Part shown: piece by piece, positions 18,526-28,322 of the stretch | Layout: each line of letters opens with the position of its first letter | Position numbering within the stretch: position 1 is the first letter of the stretch | Source: a virus | IMG/VR virus record: IMGVR_UViG_3300014838_000020 | Location: 1 to 64,000 of that record | DNA: 64,000 nt | Strand: one strand, 5' to 3' | Translations under genes and position numbers: made by a program | Notes under the pieces: generated by a model | The model's database searches: none | What the model saw: only the letters and a program-made list of their open reading frames with translations | Told to the model about the DNA's origin: nothing

Positions 18526-18554
18526 TTGATTAATGTAATGAAATATGGTATAAT
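18526..18554 (+). promoter_or_regulatory. Extended -10 promoter giving a leaderless mRNA
   Basis: TTGATT at 18526-18531, a 17-base spacer and TATAAT at 18549-18554, preceded by TGG (extended -10). The ATG of the next gene is only nine bases downstream of the -10 box and no Shine-Dalgarno site is present, so transcription should start within about three bases of the start codon. Confidence 0.7.
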
Positions 18555-18563
18555 TGATAAATA

Positions 18564-19217
18564 ATGGTTTTAAGTCAAACCTCCCCTCTTGGCAAATTAG
18601 CTGGTGTAACTCGTAGAGTAACATTAATACATGAACCCACCTACTCTACTTCAACAGGTAGTTGGTTAGTTAATGGATTAGATGCTGATAAACAACAGTG
18701 GCAGATCGATCTAACAGTTCTTCCTCCTGGCATTACAAAAGATATGATTAAGGCTGGCCAACAATGGTTCATAGAACGCTCGACTACCTATAATCGTTTA
18801 TTTAAATATGTTGGAGAATTCGTTGTAGAAAATCAACTCAGAATGAGTACTACACTGCCTCTAAGTTCATGGAAATTTCCTTTAAATACATGGAATAATA
18901 TAACTTATAATACATATTTGGTAACTCAATCTGGATCAGCTGGTATTACTATTTATAGTGGTGGTACTTTTTATGTGCCATTCCCTGGATTATACTCCGT
19001 AACTTCATATTTAACGAACTCTGCTGGAACTATTCTTAATCGCGTATATTCTTCTGCATTAGATAGTAATTATCCCACTTCTAATTATACCAATACTGAG
19101 ATTCTCTGCCTAACGAGTGGCAATTTAAGTTTTATAATACAGGGTAATCCTACCGCCAGTGGTCAAATTACTGGTTATGCCTCAATTACCTATGCTGGAC
19201 CGATTATATCCAACTGA
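18564..19217 (+). CDS. Baseplate protein with C1q-like C-terminal domain
   Basis: A 217-residue protein. Residues 1-90 are a small beta domain with Trp residues (QQWQIDLTVLPPGIT). Residues ~95-217 resemble a C1q/TNF-like jelly roll: a Trp/Asn start (LNTWNNITYNTY), then GGTFYVPFPGLYSVTSYL, the usual central strand pair of that fold, and a hydrophobic last strand (GYASITYAGP). Such domains usually make trimers and bind ligands, so a short spike or receptor-binding role is possible. It is the first gene after an extended -10 promoter and is probably translated from a leaderless mRNA. Confidence 0.5.
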   Translation: MVLSQTSPLGKLAGVTRRVTLIHEPTYSTSTGSWLVNGLDADKQQWQIDLTVLPPGITKDMIKAGQQWFIERSTTYNRLFKYVGEFVVENQLRMSTTLPLSSWKFPLNTWNNITYNTYLVTQSGSAGITIYSGGTFYVPFPGLYSVTSYLTNSAGTILNRVYSSALDSNYPTSNYTNTEILCLTSGNLSFIIQGNPTASGQITGYASITYAGPIISN

Positions 19218-19244
19218 AACTTGAATTAGGTACTGAGAGATAAG

Positions 19245-19703
19245 ATGAAGACATTAACTGTGCAGAATGGGGATCTGCAACTCGATAGTTCAGGTAGATT
19301 AACCTTTCAGACGGGTTCCAATAAGTTAGTCCAAGACCTAACTTTATGGCTAGAGGAACCAATCGGTACTGGTTTTACTACGCCTAACTTTGGTAGTATT
19401 CTCCCCAATCTAATTGGACAGGTTTTTACTCCTTATTTATCTGCTCAAATACAAGCTGAAACTTTAAGGATATTTACTCTCTATCAACAGAATCAAATTT
19501 CTGCTCTTAAGAATGCCCAAAATTTGTCACAATTAGGTAATTGGAATAAATCTGAAATTATTAACTCAGTCGATAATATAAGTGTATACCCGGATTCTAA
19601 CCTACCAACAATGATAGATGTAACTGTAGATATTACTACATTGTCCAATACCAGTTTGACCATCAATCTATTTGTCACTTCTAATGGTATACAGGTAAGC
19701 TAA
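19245..19703 (+). CDS. gp25-like baseplate wedge protein
   Basis: A 152-residue protein of the T4 gp25 / P2 gpW type, a wedge component next to the first sheath ring. The family pattern is visible: an N-terminal beta hairpin (LQLDSSGRLTFQTGSNKLVQ), the first helix (VQDLTLWLEEPIG), a second helix around QAETLRIFTLYQQNQ, then C-terminal strands beginning MIDVTVDI. It is followed two bases later by the J-like wedge gene, the same order as in most contractile-tail systems, which strengthens the call. Confidence 0.78.
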   Translation: MKTLTVQNGDLQLDSSGRLTFQTGSNKLVQDLTLWLEEPIGTGFTTPNFGSILPNLIGQVFTPYLSAQIQAETLRIFTLYQQNQISALKNAQNLSQLGNWNKSEIINSVDNISVYPDSNLPTMIDVTVDITTLSNTSLTINLFVTSNGIQVS

Positions 19704-19705
19704 AA

Positions 19706-22282
19706 ATGGCACAGGCAGTTACTATTCTCCAGAGGCTTCTTACAAGCCTCACTGCACAGGATCCTACCTGGGATGTTTCGGTTGGATCGCCTGTATATAA
19801 AATCTTTGAATCATTCGCCAATGAGTTGGCTACAGCAATTAATACAAATACTCTTACTTCATATAGTTTTGACGTAAATAGTAAATCTGGAATTGCTCTG
19901 GATTCCTTCGTTAATATATTTGGAATTAATCGTAGACTTGGTACTAGAGCAGTAGGTTCGGTATCATTCAGTATTAGCTCACCAGCTGCTCAGATTCTTA
20001 CAATTCCTATTGGTACTCAGATCTTTGTGCCTGGATCTCAGTCATTAACTGGAAATAACATCTTCTTTGCCACAGTAGCTACTGCATTTATCGGAATTGG
20101 TCAAACTGAAGTTCAAGTTCCAATCCAAGCTGTTTTACCAGGTAGCTTTAGCAATGTTCAATCACAAACTATTACTTCTGTAACAACTGCCATACTAGGG
20201 AGTCCATCGGTTACAAATTTCAGCCCCACTCAAGGTGGTGCAGATACTGAAACTGATGTACAGTTGCAGACCAGATTTATACAAACTGCTTTTGCTAACA
20301 TTTCTGGAATCGTCAACAAATATGTACAAATGGCTCTACAAGACCCTAATATTACACAGGTCAATGTCGTTGGTGCTCAACAAACTTATACCGAACAGGA
20401 TCAGGTTTGGACAACAATAATTGGTAATAGCACTTTCATTCCAGCATTAAATTTCCAAGCACAATTAATGGCAGTTAGTGGATCAAATAATGCAGTTCTA
20501 ACTAATGGTAGTTTCCCGTCTAATGTATTTGGTGCGACCCAAATAACTCCATCGCCAATTGGATGGTCTGGAACAATTGTTAACAATGGTTCTAATTATG
20601 TGTTAAGCACTACTGTTTCTGGTAATACAGTGTTTAGTGTAGACTATTTGTTTCTTAATCCTCCAACATTTAATGGATCGAGCAACGTATCTGCTGTTGC
20701 TGCCTGGGCAATTGATAGTCTAGCTACGTTAGGTGTTTCAACTACAGCTACTTACTCTGGAACTACCATTTCTGGTGGTGGTCACATCACCTTTAATCAG
20801 CCAACAGGTTTTAATCTAATTGTTTTTAGTGGTGCTGTTAGTGGATGGAACTCTATAACCTCTCAGATACCTGACTCAAAATATACGTATCCAGAAGGTG
20901 GGGAAAGTATAGGTCAGAATTTAGGCTCTATAAGTCAAATTCTACTAACTAATGGACAAGATTATAACTATCCTGCTTCTAGTGGAGTTCCTTTAATTGT
21001 CACTCTAAAACCGAATGTTTTAAATGCTCCTCTAACATATACTGGAGAACTTCTCCAGATGCAATCCGAGTATATACCTATTTCATCAAGAATAGTTAAT
21101 CCTACAATTAATTCAAACTTTGTTGAAGTATTCATTAATGGCAATAATGCAACATCCACTACTTCACAAGTATTAGTTAGTCCAAATGTAGTCTTTACTA
21201 GCGGTATAACTAATGGATTATATAATGCAAATAACTTTAGTTATGCTAATGGACTTAATTGTATATCTGGTTCTACGAATAGTATTGGAGATTACTATAT
21301 TGGATTTGCTAATAAACCAGCAATTAACTGGCCAGCTCAATTAATTTCTGGGAACCAACCTTCTTTTATAAGTTTTGTTAGCATTTCTGGGTTCGCTGGA
21401 GTGACTAATATACCAATTTGTACAGAATTTGTTAACCTAGATCCTCCAAATATAACAGGTATCTCGGGTGCAGTTGGAACAAATATGTTTACAACTAATT
21501 CCAATATTTCTGCGTTATACCTTGGTTTAGTGATATCTGGAACGGGTATAGCAACTACTACTACTTTAAGTGGAATCCCATTCAATACCTACATAACTAG
21601 TCTTGTACCTGGTCTTCCAAACACTATCTATTTGTCAGATTTATTAACATCCAACGTTACTTCTTGTACTGGTACTTTTGTAACAGCTGCATATCCAGTT
21701 TATGATGTTACTAACAATGCAGGCTCCGTATTAGATATGACCGGAATTGCAGTTGTTAGTCATGAACAAGTTGGATATGAATCACAGAGTTATTTCCCGT
21801 GGTCTATCAGTGGTATTAACACTGCTGTTGGAACGATTTTGTATAATTACAATTATGATGTTTCTCAAGTAAATGATATAATTCAGCAATCTAGAGTTGT
21901 TGGGACTAATGTTTTAGTTCGACAAGCTCAGTATTTGAATCTTATTATTAATCTTTCGGTCATATATGTACAAAATGCCAATGTACCTGTTGTGAATTCT
22001 GCTATACAAAATGCTTTAGTACAGTTCTTACAGTCAGTTTCTTATGATCAAGTCATTAGCTTTTCTAGTTTAGCATCAGTGGTTTACGGAGTTGGTGGTG
22101 TGGCTTCTGCTAGAGTTTCTACAATATCAGATAATCTCAATCAATATGGTATTATAAGTGTTCCATTGGATGGAGATTTAACTAATGCTGTACAATACAC
22201 ATCAGATATTTTATTGGCTAATAACCAATTGGCTCAATTATTTAGTGTGAATATAACTACTTTTGGCCTCAACAATTTCTAA
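19706..22282 (+). CDS. Baseplate J-like wedge protein (T4 gp6 / Mu gp47 type)
   Basis: An 858-residue protein. The N-terminal ~220 residues match the baseplate J family: an opening helix (TILQRLLTSLTAQDPTWD), GSPVYKIFESFANELA, then GIALDSFVNIFGINRRLGTRA and the TQGGADTETDVQLQTRF segment, which is the hallmark of the family. The C-terminal ~150 residues (from YNYDVSQVNDIIQQ to the end) complete the core. Between them, residues ~230-690, lies a long Gly/Ser/Thr-rich insert, so the protein is about twice the length of P2 gpJ. It forms the inner baseplate ring. Confidence 0.85.
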   Translation: MAQAVTILQRLLTSLTAQDPTWDVSVGSPVYKIFESFANELATAINTNTLTSYSFDVNSKSGIALDSFVNIFGINRRLGTRAVGSVSFSISSPAAQILTIPIGTQIFVPGSQSLTGNNIFFATVATAFIGIGQTEVQVPIQAVLPGSFSNVQSQTITSVTTAILGSPSVTNFSPTQGGADTETDVQLQTRFIQTAFANISGIVNKYVQMALQDPNITQVNVVGAQQTYTEQDQVWTTIIGNSTFIPALNFQAQLMAVSGSNNAVLTNGSFPSNVFGATQITPSPIGWSGTIVNNGSNYVLSTTVSGNTVFSVDYLFLNPPTFNGSSNVSAVAAWAIDSLATLGVSTTATYSGTTISGGGHITFNQPTGFNLIVFSGAVSGWNSITSQIPDSKYTYPEGGESIGQNLGSISQILLTNGQDYNYPASSGVPLIVTLKPNVLNAPLTYTGELLQMQSEYIPISSRIVNPTINSNFVEVFINGNNATSTTSQVLVSPNVVFTSGITNGLYNANNFSYANGLNCISGSTNSIGDYYIGFANKPAINWPAQLISGNQPSFISFVSISGFAGVTNIPICTEFVNLDPPNITGISGAVGTNMFTTNSNISALYLGLVISGTGIATTTTLSGIPFNTYITSLVPGLPNTIYLSDLLTSNVTSCTGTFVTAAYPVYDVTNNAGSVLDMTGIAVVSHEQVGYESQSYFPWSISGINTAVGTILYNYNYDVSQVNDIIQQSRVVGTNVLVRQAQYLNLIINLSVIYVQNANVPVVNSAIQNALVQFLQSVSYDQVISFSSLASVVYGVGGVASARVSTISDNLNQYGIISVPLDGDLTNAVQYTSDILLANNQLAQLFSVNITTFGLNNF

Positions 22283-22299
22283 ATAAAAATTAAATAACT

Positions 22300-23295
22300 A
22301 TGTCAGTCGTCTATCCTCTAACTCTCCCCCAAACATTACCGTGGAAGGTTCGAAACTTTCCTGATGACGTATACAATTTTAATCCAACTGATAATTTAAC
22401 TCAATTAATGAGCATCGCTCTAGGTGCAGCAGGAACTGGGCAACTAGATCTAATCTACACAGCAGCCCGAATTAATCAAGAGAACCTAGAGTTCTCTGAC
22501 CTAGACAATATTTTGGGACTTCTTTTAAACACTCGAAGATTAGTAACAGAGATGTATAATACTGTTAATAATCCATTCACTGACCAGCTAAGTATTGACA
22601 ATTGGGAAGATGTCATATCAAAAGATTCAGCCTATAGAGAAAGATTAAATGGCGTTGGCAGTTCCTATCTACAAGGGGCTACTCCAACAGGTTTAAGAAA
22701 TATTGCCAATTCTACAAACTCCCTTGAAAATAAGATCATCGAAGTTTGGAATGTAACTACTTCTGGTTTAACAGTTTCTGGTACTAACTACAACACCAGA
22801 GGCTTTGGCGTTAACGAAACTCTTATTGTCCCGTTAGTACCTGATGATCTAACATTTGATAATGACCTAAAACGAGATACACTACAGAGTCTTTACAACT
22901 TAAAACCTGTTGGTAATATAGTTACAATTACCAGTGGTGTAAATCCATATAATGACTTAGATTACATAGTAACATCGGGGAATTCTGAATTTTTCTATCT
23001 AGATCGTCAAGTACTTGCTAATGGGGTTAACACACCATCTTCTGTCTTTAATGCAGGCAATACTGCTGTAAGTAGCAGATATTTTTTGAAAAATAATGTA
23101 AACGTCGAAGTACCACAATTTGCTCATATAGTGACGGAAGAATCAATAACTGATGTAACTCTAAACATTTCAACCGTTGCTGTTATTCCTTTAAGTTCAT
23201 TGTCAAGTACTGGAGAACTACCAGGGTATAGCACTACATTACCTATTGGTAATCCCAGTTTTTCTATAACAGCTACGGTATATGGCAACGCGTAG
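22300..23295 (+). CDS. Baseplate wedge / tail protein following J-like gene
   Basis: A 331-residue protein in the place of P2 gpI or T4 gp7/gp8. The N-terminal half is helical (QLMSIALGAAGTGQLDLIYT, then LDNILGLLLNTRRLV), the C-terminal half beta-rich. No named family is recognised. It likely joins the J-like wedge to fibres. Its last 14 bases overlap the start of a GIY-YIG endonuclease gene, which has inserted at this junction. Confidence 0.5.
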   Translation: MSVVYPLTLPQTLPWKVRNFPDDVYNFNPTDNLTQLMSIALGAAGTGQLDLIYTAARINQENLEFSDLDNILGLLLNTRRLVTEMYNTVNNPFTDQLSIDNWEDVISKDSAYRERLNGVGSSYLQGATPTGLRNIANSTNSLENKIIEVWNVTTSGLTVSGTNYNTRGFGVNETLIVPLVPDDLTFDNDLKRDTLQSLYNLKPVGNIVTITSGVNPYNDLDYIVTSGNSEFFYLDRQVLANGVNTPSSVFNAGNTAVSSRYFLKNNVNVEVPQFAHIVTEESITDVTLNISTVAVIPLSSLSSTGELPGYSTTLPIGNPSFSITATVYGNA

Positions 23296-23884
23296 CATGA
23301 GATACGGCTCTAGAGTACCTAAAATCTATGGTCTATATGATCCTAGAAAGCCTGATGACATTAAATATGTTGGTGTTACAATACAAAATTTAACTGATCG
23401 GCTAAGTAACCATAGACGTAATATTTGGGAAACAAAAAACCCTACTAATAAAGAAAAATGGATTGATAGATTAAAAAGAGAAGGTGTGCAACCGGAAATT
23501 AAACTTCTCGAAGAGTGTGAAACAGTTGAGTTAATGTACGAGCAAGAAATTGTATGGATTCAAAATCTTCGTAAACAAGGTTATAAACTTGCTAATACGA
23601 GTAAGGGAGGAAGAGGGGGTTTTTCCTACCCTAAGAGTGATAAATGGAAACAGTTTATTAAAGAAGATAATATTAGACGTAATTTAGATCCAGAGTACCA
23701 TAAAAAATTATCACAAGCACAGGTAGAATCTTATAAAAATAATCCAGAGCAAAAAGAGAAACAAAGTAGTTCTCAAAAACTCCTGTGGCAAGATCCAGAA
23801 TGGAGGAGTAAAACGATTGCAACGATGAAGAAAAACCGTTCGATCAACCCCACTCTTCATCGTAATAAAAACGGAAACCAATAG
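23282..23884 (+). CDS. GIY-YIG homing endonuclease
   Basis: A free-standing homing endonuclease of the GIY-YIG type. The catalytic domain covers residues ~12-105: YGLYD (GIY position), KYVGVT (YIG position), the catalytic Arg near residue 40 in TDRLSNHRR and the conserved Glu in EQEIVWI near residue 89. Behind it is a basic, helical DNA-binding tail with a Lys/Gln-rich repeat of the type RNLDPEYHKKLSQAQVES and NNPEQKEKQSSSQK. The start overlaps the upstream gene by 14 bases; its stop overlaps the GTG of the next virion gene. It is unrelated in nuclease type to the other three free-standing endonucleases of the window. Confidence 0.87.
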   Translation: MATRSMRYGSRVPKIYGLYDPRKPDDIKYVGVTIQNLTDRLSNHRRNIWETKNPTNKEKWIDRLKREGVQPEIKLLEECETVELMYEQEIVWIQNLRKQGYKLANTSKGGRGGFSYPKSDKWKQFIKEDNIRRNLDPEYHKKLSQAQVESYKNNPEQKEKQSSSQKLLWQDPEWRSKTIATMKKNRSINPTLHRNKNGNQ

Positions 23885-26037
23885 TGGCAATTACCCCTCC
23901 CCAACTCAACCCGCTTTTAACCTTTCCTGACAATTCACAGTTACCGGAAATGTCCGTAGATGGTATCATAATTGATCGTGTATATGGAGCAACTGGTGTA
24001 TTAGACACTATCCAGAGTAAAACAACATCACAGTATCAGGACCCAAATAGCAATCAGATTAATCCACCTGCTCAAATTTCATTACCTAATCAGGGCAACT
24101 CTACAGTTTGGTACAGTTCTTTAGTTGACGATGTTTATAATACTGGGTTTGCATTAGCCTTTCAATTTAGTAGAACTACGTATATAAATTATGTAACTTT
24201 TGATTTACTGAATGTGCCTTGTTCTTGGACACTATTACAAGTTAGTGGTACTTATAGTCCAATAATTGGCGGGAATGTGTTAGCTCAAGGTATAGTAAAT
24301 GGAACTAATAGTCAAGGCTGGATAAATTTTGAAGAGACATTACCAGAAACTTGCTATTTCGATAGCAGTATTAATTTGGTATTAGTTATAACTAAGTTAC
24401 CTACTGGTACTCAATATAATTTCGGTGTGCAAAATTTCTTAACTAAATTAGTAGTTCAGGAAATCTCTGATATCGAAATGAATATTGGTTCTTTTGCTTA
24501 TGACCAATATATTAGCTCTCTAGCCCCTTCTGCATGGTGGAAATTGTCTGATGCAGTTGAAAACTCTCCAACTGCTATTGACTCATCGGGTAATGGGTAT
24601 ATAGGCACCGTCATGAGTGGCGTAACATTCGGTAAGACTGGACCCACTGGTACAGGTGCTGACACAGCGGCGTTATTCAACGGCATTTCGGGTCACATCT
24701 CTACATCATTCCAACCTTCAGGCACTGCATTTAGTCTGACGGTCGCTCTTAACATGAAAAAACCAAGTGGTTCAGAGTTGCTGGTGTCATCATCAGATGA
24801 ACGCTATACTGGCATTGAGATTCTCATTGACGCAAATGGTAATTATCATGTGAAAGTTGGCAATGGAACAACAATGGTGAACTTTATGGGTGCTACGGTT
24901 GTTGCTGACTCAACATGGCACTTCATAACATTTACATACAATGGTTCTATCGTTCGTTCTTATGTTGACTATAATAGTACAGTGGATGGATCTGCAGTGT
25001 TAAGCGGTAGTATTCTGAGTAATCTTTTTAGTATTGTATTGGGCACATATGCACCAGCACCTGGAACTTTTAATTTTTCTGGTACAATGGCACAAGTTGC
25101 GATCTTTAACACTGTTCTTACTACTGCTCAACTCGCTGCATTGAAAAATGCAGTATCTGTAGTTGGACAATATACAATTCCTTCTATGACCACTCAAAAT
25201 AGTTTTGGGTTTATTGAAACCTTTACATCGGTAATATATAATTATGGTAATTTTCAAGTTCCAAATCAAGAAAGTATATACTGGAAGTGTAGTCCTCAAC
25301 CAGTAAAGGATGCAGTAGTTTGGTTTACATTAGATCTTGGACAAACTCAAGTAATCAATAGAATGTATGTCGACCCTTTATATACTGGCTGTTCATTTAA
25401 TTTATATTGGAGTATCGACAATATTAATTGGACTCCTGTTAACCAGGATCTAACATTGCACAAAGGTATGTATTGTTTGAACCCAATTTGCGCCAGGTAT
25501 CTTAAATTAGAATTCTCCCAATTAGTCCCCGAAGTGTATGATCTCCCATTTGATGCTGTTAATAGAGTCGTACAGGTATTCCCAGATTATGTTGATACAT
25601 ATTTCCTTGGATTAGAACAGGCTCTTCTAGATGCACCCGCACAAACTTATAATAACTTAGTTGGTAATAGCCCTAACATACTTTACAATACTTCTCCAAG
25701 CATCTCTAGTAACTATGGAGCCCTAGTTGGTCAATTAACTTCTGATCAATTTGGTGGTTCACCTACAAATCTTGGATTAGCTAATCTGGGGGATAATAGT
25801 TCAAGTTATAGTGTAGTAGATCCTACAGTTTCATATAAAAATCTGCAAGACGTTGCGAATGAAGGAAGTATTTTCTCTAATGTGGGTGATACCCCATTCA
25901 TGAATCGTAGATTCTATCAGTATGGACCTCATACATATAAAGAAGTCTTGATCAATCAAACTTGGCATGAAGCATATTTTGTTGGCATCAAATATCTAAG
26001 TTTTTATAACATAGAACAAATTGGATTCCCACAATAA
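23884..26037 (+). CDS. Large fibre/baseplate protein with inserted LamG-like domain
   Basis: A 717-residue protein starting with GTG. Residues ~207-425 form a concanavalin/LamG-like domain: an AWWKLSDA opening, GADTAALFNGISGHIS, a TWHFITFTYNG strand, and AQVAIFNTVLTTAQLAAL at the end, all landmarks of LamG_3 domains that bind sugars. On both sides are beta-sandwich regions of discoidin (F5/8 C-like) appearance, for example VVWFTLDLGQTQVINRMYV and SFNLYWSIDNINWTPV near residues 475-515. The inserted part is visibly richer in G+C than its surroundings, suggesting acquisition. It is probably a peripheral baseplate or receptor-binding protein; it overlaps the next gene by one base (TAATG). Confidence 0.68.
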   Translation: MAITPPQLNPLLTFPDNSQLPEMSVDGIIIDRVYGATGVLDTIQSKTTSQYQDPNSNQINPPAQISLPNQGNSTVWYSSLVDDVYNTGFALAFQFSRTTYINYVTFDLLNVPCSWTLLQVSGTYSPIIGGNVLAQGIVNGTNSQGWINFEETLPETCYFDSSINLVLVITKLPTGTQYNFGVQNFLTKLVVQEISDIEMNIGSFAYDQYISSLAPSAWWKLSDAVENSPTAIDSSGNGYIGTVMSGVTFGKTGPTGTGADTAALFNGISGHISTSFQPSGTAFSLTVALNMKKPSGSELLVSSSDERYTGIEILIDANGNYHVKVGNGTTMVNFMGATVVADSTWHFITFTYNGSIVRSYVDYNSTVDGSAVLSGSILSNLFSIVLGTYAPAPGTFNFSGTMAQVAIFNTVLTTAQLAALKNAVSVVGQYTIPSMTTQNSFGFIETFTSVIYNYGNFQVPNQESIYWKCSPQPVKDAVVWFTLDLGQTQVINRMYVDPLYTGCSFNLYWSIDNINWTPVNQDLTLHKGMYCLNPICARYLKLEFSQLVPEVYDLPFDAVNRVVQVFPDYVDTYFLGLEQALLDAPAQTYNNLVGNSPNILYNTSPSISSNYGALVGQLTSDQFGGSPTNLGLANLGDNSSSYSVVDPTVSYKNLQDVANEGSIFSNVGDTPFMNRRFYQYGPHTYKEVLINQTWHEAYFVGIKYLSFYNIEQIGFPQ

Positions 26038-27488
26038 TGGCAGTTTTTACTGACTACTTCTTCGCTGTTGGCCCAAATAATAACCAGGCAGTTTCTAATA
26101 CATTAATTAATCCAGCGTCAACGGCCACTTTGGTATCAGGATACGGTGGATATACAGGGAACGCTGGGGATATACTACAAACAAATCAATTGCGTACTAT
26201 ACAAAGTTTTCAAAGTTTTAATGTAGGTAGCATTGCTACTGATTGGCAGAGTTTTTTAAGTTCAACGGTCACTCTTTTGAGGAGCAACTCTCCTGCTCAA
26301 TTGGGACTTACTATTTCTGGTGTTTTCTATACTTCAAACCAGACTAACCCTAATTATGGTATCTATACATTTAGTGGATCGAGCGGGAATAGTTATGTTC
26401 AAACTACTTTAGGTGGTGGTAATAACTTGTTAACTTCTAGTGAGGCAAACTTCACTACGGGAGGATGGTCAGGCAGTAATGTAACTTCTGGCACTAGTGT
26501 TACAATATCTGGATTAACATCAGTCAATATTCCACTTCTTTCTGATGTATCTTATGGCGCATCATTCGGTGAGTTCCCATATGGTACATCAGCACTTGGT
26601 GGTTTGGCCATAGAAGGATTAAACATAAATCAGTATGACTATTTAGTAACTGCTTCTGGCACTGGGACAGTCACTATGACTATTAATTACTCTTCTACTA
26701 GTTATACACAGAAATTTACAATTTCTGGAATCGATAATCTTAATTTTTTAACAAATCAGCCAGATAACACTGATGTAATAAATATATCATTAACAACCAG
26801 TGGGCAAATTACATATTCACAAGCTGGTTTGTTTAATGGATATACTACTTCGTGGGTATCGTCTTTGCTAACGGATAGTATGAGAATTTCTACTGTGGCT
26901 AGGCTTTTTCTTCCTAATACCAGCACTGGCACATATACACTTTCTCTGTATAGTAATGCTGGTGTTTTATTAGCTGATAAGTTTTTCTCTGGGTTGCTAA
27001 CGCAAACATGGATCGACCTTACTGTTGATTATATATTACCTCCCCAAGTTACTAACCAATCGTTTTATGCTGTATTATCTCAAAGTTACTCTACGGAAGT
27101 ATACGAGCTCAGTATGTTTGGGATGTTCTATAATCCACTTTCTTATCAATTTAGTACTGATAACTCTACATGGTATCCGATTACCATCGGCATTAATGAT
27201 GCATTTACTGCAATTACTATTGAACAACCAACTCAAAGTTTTTACTTAAAGGTTACTTTCTTACAGGATTACACAACAATCAATGCAATACAAATTGTAC
27301 CTAAATTTACTCAAACTCCTTTTTATAATTCCACTAATATTAACTTTTTGAGTGACCCAAAAATTAATGAAATCGCTGATAGGATTCCGGTTCAACTACA
27401 ACCATTGTTCCAACCTATATCATTGGACTTTCCATTCATCTACTCACAACAAGAGTTAATGAATATAACATCACCGTTTTTGCTGTAG
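26037..27488 (+). CDS. Fibre/baseplate protein with discoidin-like C-terminal part
   Basis: A 483-residue Ser/Thr/Gly/Asn-rich protein. The first 140 residues and a later stretch (TGTYTLSLYSNAGVLLADKF) are jelly-roll-like. The segment LSYQFSTDNSTWYPITIG near residue 375, followed by FYLKVTFLQDYTTINAIQI, resembles discoidin folds, and the same layout occurs in the upstream 717-residue protein, so the two may be related by duplication. It is the last virion gene of the + strand and is followed by a homing endonuclease gene. Confidence 0.55.
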   Translation: MAVFTDYFFAVGPNNNQAVSNTLINPASTATLVSGYGGYTGNAGDILQTNQLRTIQSFQSFNVGSIATDWQSFLSSTVTLLRSNSPAQLGLTISGVFYTSNQTNPNYGIYTFSGSSGNSYVQTTLGGGNNLLTSSEANFTTGGWSGSNVTSGTSVTISGLTSVNIPLLSDVSYGASFGEFPYGTSALGGLAIEGLNINQYDYLVTASGTGTVTMTINYSSTSYTQKFTISGIDNLNFLTNQPDNTDVINISLTTSGQITYSQAGLFNGYTTSWVSSLLTDSMRISTVARLFLPNTSTGTYTLSLYSNAGVLLADKFFSGLLTQTWIDLTVDYILPPQVTNQSFYAVLSQSYSTEVYELSMFGMFYNPLSYQFSTDNSTWYPITIGINDAFTAITIEQPTQSFYLKVTFLQDYTTINAIQIVPKFTQTPFYNSTNINFLSDPKINEIADRIPVQLQPLFQPISLDFPFIYSQQELMNITSPFLL

Positions 27489-27493
27489 TTAGT

Positions 27494-28312
27494 ATGATTA
27501 AACTCTGTGAATGTGGTCTTTGCAATCTAGAGGTTAAACCCAACAATAGGTTCATTAAAGGACATAATCGTAAAAAGTATTTAGTAAGTAAAAATGAATC
27601 CCTTAGTCAGCGTAGGGAAAAATTAAAGAATCTTGGATCTTTAGAAATAAAAGAAGGGATTAAACTTTGTGCTTGTGGCTGTAATGAAACAGTTAAACTA
27701 GGGAATAAATATATTAATCATCATTCTAATAGGGGAATAATACTATCTAAAAGAAGTAAGGTGATAACACCCAGAATTTGCGTTTGTGGTTGTAACGAAA
27801 CATTTATTTCTAAAAGAAGAGAGACTCAATATAAACGAGGGCATTCTAACAGAGGTTTAAAACACACTCCAGAACAAATTGAAAAAACCCGACAATCTAA
27901 TATAGGCCGTAAACATCCTCCACGCGCTGAAGAGTTTAAGGAAAGAATGTCAAAAACAACAAAACGAGCTTGGGCTGAAGACAGACTCAAAGTATCTGGT
28001 CTTAGATATTCTTCTTATGAAGTATCAGCTGCTCATTACCTTGAACCTCTTGGATTTATAGCTACTTATAAAGATCAAAGACGAGTTGTTTGTACAGATA
28101 GAACTAGAGTTCCTGATTTTATCAATTACGATACCATGCAAATAGTAGAATTATTTGGGGTTTGGTGGCATAGAGATCGTCCTTTGCCTAAAGGAAAATC
28201 TCATGAGACCCATGGATATATCATAAAGCGTTATAAAGAAGTGGGGTATGCTTGTCGAGTAATATGGATTGAAGAAGAATTCGATGATTTTATTAAAGAG
28301 CTAAATAAGTAA
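27494..28312 (+). CDS. Homing endonuclease with three CxC zinc fingers and Vsr-like nuclease
   Basis: A 272-residue free-standing homing endonuclease. Residues 1-120 carry three Cys/His fingers built on the plan CxCGC...GHN or HSN (LCECGLCN near 4, LCACGCNE near 58, ICVCGCNE near 96). A NUMOD3 motif follows (KHTPEQIEKTRQSNIGRKH near 127). The C-terminal ~90 residues are the nuclease, with VPDFINYDTMQIVELFG and WHRDRPLPKGKSH, almost the same as in the gene at 4212-5114. It starts five bases after the last fibre gene and ends ten bases before the oppositely directed sugar cassette. It has no clear ribosome site. Confidence 0.87.
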   Translation: MIKLCECGLCNLEVKPNNRFIKGHNRKKYLVSKNESLSQRREKLKNLGSLEIKEGIKLCACGCNETVKLGNKYINHHSNRGIILSKRSKVITPRICVCGCNETFISKRRETQYKRGHSNRGLKHTPEQIEKTRQSNIGRKHPPRAEEFKERMSKTTKRAWAEDRLKVSGLRYSSYEVSAAHYLEPLGFIATYKDQRRVVCTDRTRVPDFINYDTMQIVELFGVWWHRDRPLPKGKSHETHGYIIKRYKEVGYACRVIWIEEEFDDFIKELNK

Positions 28313-28322
28313 ATATATCATC

